Below are positions 61,783 through 64,000 of a DNA stretch of 64,000 bases, in pieces (position 1 is the stretch's first letter; the number at the start of each line of letters is the position of its first letter). Source of the DNA: Chryseobacterium gallinarum (GTDB taxonomy: Bacteria > Bacteroidota > Bacteroidia > Flavobacteriales > Weeksellaceae); NCBI RefSeq assembly GCF_001021975.1, contig NZ_CP009928.1, forward strand, positions 1,922,001-1,986,000, given 5' to 3'. The notes under the pieces are model-generated. The model searched no databases. It was not told where the DNA came from and saw only the letters and a program-made list of their open reading frames with translations. A program made the position numbers and the translations under genes.

Positions 61783-61942
61783 TTTAATTCAAGAAGAAGC
61801 ATATCCTTGACAAGGATTATCTCAAAAATTTACTGCTGTTTTCATCTCTTATAGATAGTGTATATCATACAATTTTGATAAAACATCTAGGATAATCTAT
61901 GTATTAATTTTAAAATGGGTAATTTTGTAAAACTTTTTTTCA

Positions 61943-62980
61943 ATGTACAAATCGCTCATTCGCCCGATTCTTTTTAAATTTGATCCTGAAGAAGTTCATC
62001 ATTTTACGTTTTCAATGCTAAAAAATTTTGGATTTCTTACCAGATTATTTTTCCCAAAACCTATTGAAGACAAGCGTCTGGAAAGAGAAGTTTTCGGATT
62101 GAAATTTAAAAATCCTGTGGGATTGGCTGCCGGTTTTGATAAAAATGCAGTTTTGTTCAACGAATTGGCTGATTTGGGGTTCGGCTTTGTAGAAATCGGA
62201 ACGGTAACACCAAAGGCTCAGGCTGGAAATCCGAAGAAGAGATTATTCCGTTTAATCGAAGACGGGGGAATCATCAACAGGATGGGTTTCAATAATGATG
62301 GTCTTGAGGCCGCTATTGAAAAACTGAAATCCAACAAAGGAAAAATAATCATCGGAGGAAATATCGGGAAAAATACAGACACAAGTCCTGAAAACTATAC
62401 CCGCGATTATCTTGAATGTTTTGAAGGCCTTCATCCCCATGTAGATTATTTTGTACTCAATGTAAGCTGCCCGAATGTGGGTAGTCACGCAAAACTTGAA
62501 GATGTAGATTATCTGCGCGAATTGATTACGGAAGTAAAGAAAATCAATCAGTCAAAATCTGTACAGAAGCCTATTCTCCTGAAAATTGCTCCAGATCTTA
62601 ACAACAATCAGTTAGATGAAATAGTCGAACTGATCGCAGAAACCAAAATCGATGGTGTAATTGTCTCCAATACTTCTGTCAACAGAGAGGGACTGAAAAC
62701 CCCTCCTGAAGTTCTGGAACAAATAGGAAACGGAGGTTTAAGCGGAAAACCAATTCGTGAAAGGAGTACAAAAATGATCAGATACCTTTCCGATAAAAGC
62801 AAAAGGGCATTCCCGATCATTGGAGTAGGAGGTATTCACTCTGCGAAAGATGCGATTGAAAAGCTGGATGCAGGAGCGAGCCTTATACAGCTTTATACAG
62901 GATTTATTTACGAAGGCCCGGAATTGATTAACGACATCAATAGGGAGCTTCTGAAAAGAGCGAGCAGATTACCAAGATAA
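61943..62980 (+). CDS. pyrD: Dihydroorotate dehydrogenase (quinone), class 2
   Basis: 345 residues. Oxidises dihydroorotate with a membrane quinone in pyrimidine synthesis. The N-terminal membrane-associated helix ([27 protein letters not shown]) marks class 2; FMN site [13 protein letters not shown], catalytic-Ser loop [10 protein letters not shown], and the C-terminal [33 protein letters not shown] are all intact. A TAATTTTG box lies at 61920-61927. Confidence 0.96.
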   Translation: MYKSLIRPILFKFDPEEVHHFTFSMLKNFGFLTRLFFPKPIEDKRLEREVFGLKFKNPVGLAAGFDKNAVLFNELADLGFGFVEIGTVTPKAQAGNPKKRLFRLIEDGGIINRMGFNNDGLEAAIEKLKSNKGKIIIGGNIGKNTDTSPENYTRDYLECFEGLHPHVDYFVLNVSCPNVGSHAKLEDVDYLRELITEVKKINQSKSVQKPILLKIAPDLNNNQLDEIVELIAETKIDGVIVSNTSVNREGLKTPPEVLEQIGNGGLSGKPIRERSTKMIRYLSDKSKRAFPIIGVGGIHSAKDAIEKLDAGASLIQLYTGFIYEGPELINDINRELLKRASRLPR

Positions 62981-62984
62981 TATC

Positions 62985-63017
62985 AAAAAGAGAGTTCAGT
63001 TACCGACTCTCTTTTTA
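62985..63017. terminator. Bidirectional terminator after pyrD
   Basis: AAAAGAGAGT/ACTCTCTTTT stem with T-run, between pyrD and the converging exported-protein gene. Confidence 0.8.
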
Positions 63018-63899
63018 TTTGGATTTTGTAATAGCAGCATTTCTGATATCCACTGTAAATGAATATCCCGGGGAGGATGAGGTTTTCTTAATACTGAACT
63101 TTAATGTTTTGGCGTCTTTTGATGAAGAGGATATTGTATTATAAATCGATTCCCTGCAGCTTTCGGTAAGGAATTGTTCATAATTTTTATAGTTCCAGTC
63201 TTTAGTAAAATATAAGACCCTGTAGCCTTTTTCTCCGTCACTGGCACCACACATCCCACAGTAATTAAAGTTGGAAACCTGTTCAAAATAGAGCAATACC
63301 CTGTTCCCGGAACTATCTGATGCCGTGGATACCAGGCTGTTTCCGCCGGCCCGGTTGATGATGTCAAAAGTATTGATCTTTTTATTGTTCGGGAGAAGTA
63401 AATAATTGTTATACCGATAGATCATACTGTTTTTGGTATAGAGCTTGGCCTGTTGAGGTTGATTCCCTAGTGTAAAGATTCCCTGAATATCATGGCCTGA
63501 TACTGATCTTTTAAAGGTAAAGCTTTCTGCAGGACGGAATTTTTGAGCGATACTGTCTGTTTTTTCAACCCATCTTGGAGAAGTTATTTTTTCTTTAAAA
63601 GCCTTGGCTTGCTGCTGTTGCTTTTTGCCAAAATAATAGAGCAATAGATCTCCTTCATCATACACTCCGGTTAATGGAATTTTCTTTTGATACTTATCAT
63701 AATAATACCATCCTTCCACGAAATGCTGGTACTGGTTACAATCTATAATCCCTGTATAATTCAGGTGCAGGGTAATGGGGATACCGGAAATTTCTCCTTT
63801 AAAAACCTGTGAAGAATCTGTCACTGATTTCAGCTCAACCTTTTGGCTGAAGCAAAAGATGAAAATCCCCGAAAGGAATAGAGTAAAAGTTTTTTTCAT
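63015..63899 (-). CDS. Exported protein, unknown function
   Basis: 294 residues with a signal peptide (MKKTFTLFLSGIFIFCFSQ). Beta-rich, with a short Cys motif YCGMCGASDGEKGYRVLYF and a Cys-containing C-terminal segment. I do not recognise the family. Confidence 0.7.
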   Translation of the reverse strand: MKKTFTLFLSGIFIFCFSQKVELKSVTDSSQVFKGEISGIPITLHLNYTGIIDCNQYQHFVEGWYYYDKYQKKIPLTGVYDEGDLLLYYFGKKQQQQAKAFKEKITSPRWVEKTDSIAQKFRPAESFTFKRSVSGHDIQGIFTLGNQPQQAKLYTKNSMIYRYNNYLLLPNNKKINTFDIINRAGGNSLVSTASDSSGNRVLLYFEQVSNFNYCGMCGASDGEKGYRVLYFTKDWNYKNYEQFLTESCRESIYNTISSSSKDAKTLKFSIKKTSSSPGYSFTVDIRNAAITKSK

Positions 63900-63917
63900 G
63901 GTTAATGATCAGGGGTT

Positions 63918-64000
63918 TCAGATGAAGAAATGGGCAACAGTATAGATGAGTAAACCTACCAGGCCTCCTACTAATGTTCCGTTAACGCGGATAAACTGAA
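63918..64000 (-). CDS. DUF445 family membrane protein, C-terminal end only
   Basis: The last 26 residues are in the window (QFIRVNGTLVGGLVGLLIYTVAHFFI, then stop). This ending, with the conserved RxNGTLVGGLVGLLI, is the C-terminus of DUF445 membrane proteins of unknown function. The gene continues beyond the window. Confidence 0.75.
   Translation of the reverse strand, partial: QFIRVNGTLVGGLVGLLIYTVAHFFI

Noticed and set aside
1..64000. CRISPR arrays, tRNA and rRNA genes
   Set aside because: No regularly spaced direct repeats, no cas genes and no tRNA- or rRNA-like segments were noticed while reading; a covariance search could still find small RNAs.

Overview
The window looks like a chromosome segment from a Flavobacteriia member close to Chryseobacterium (Weeksellaceae). 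The DNA is AT-rich, many genes are preceded by a Bacteroidota-type TAnnTTTG -7 box, and gene content fits: type III glutamine synthetase, a type III pantothenate kinase, a FadL/OmpP1 porin, and a hemA-hemC-hemD-hemE run. The genus is inferred from gene content, not proven.

Layout. 1-21.6 kb is housekeeping: a PSP1-domain protein (partial), OmpP1 porin and SGNH lipoprotein, prs-rplY, sufS, the heme genes (minus strand), the mreBCD-mrdA-rodA elongation operon, a pentapeptide-repeat protein, an NlpC/P60 lipoprotein and GSIII. 21,760-24,774 is an intact IS1595-family transposon with passenger genes; I could define it to the base from 25-bp imperfect terminal inverted repeats and a perfect 8-bp target duplication. 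24.9-32.1 kb is again chromosomal (DUF6909-like protein, DinB-like, M1 peptidase, coaX, acetyltransferase, tadA, TonB-like).

About 33.89-45.03 kb is a Bacteroides-type integrative mobilizable element of visibly higher GC: relaxase, MobC-like protein, DUF3408, primase, VapE-like helicase, two HTH proteins, four cargo genes and two tandem tyrosine recombinases. It appears to have landed inside a polymorphic-toxin gene and split it: the main part is at 44,984-47,248, the C-terminal toxin domain at 33,594-33,896, with a candidate immunity gene just after it.

The most interesting region is what this insertion interrupts: a minus-strand locus from 54.4 kb to 32.1 kb. In order it has an M15 peptidoglycan peptidase without signal peptide, a patatin-like phospholipase, a 56-aa very acidic protein, a 1357-aa protein, a small nucleotidyltransferase-like protein, the (now split) toxin, a candidate immunity protein and a WYL-domain regulator. 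Five promoters in this locus, including that of the WYL gene itself, carry the same sequence, GCGAC(A/G)(A/G)AAC plus a partial inverted copy, at exactly the same distance (10 bp) from a TAnnTTTG box, and nowhere else that I noticed in host DNA. Read in the direction of transcription this is TTGTC-N12-TA, the same geometry as the RecA-independent DNA-damage promoter bound by the WYL activator PafBC in mycobacteria. A umuC-type polymerase starts next to the outermost site. My interpretation is a WYL-controlled, possibly DNA-damage-inducible toxin and lysis locus that I do not recognise as a described system.

54.5-64 kb returns to ordinary chromosome: umuC, a YdeI-like protein, a serine hydrolase, a lipoprotein, glyS, truC, pyrD and the end of a DUF445 gene.
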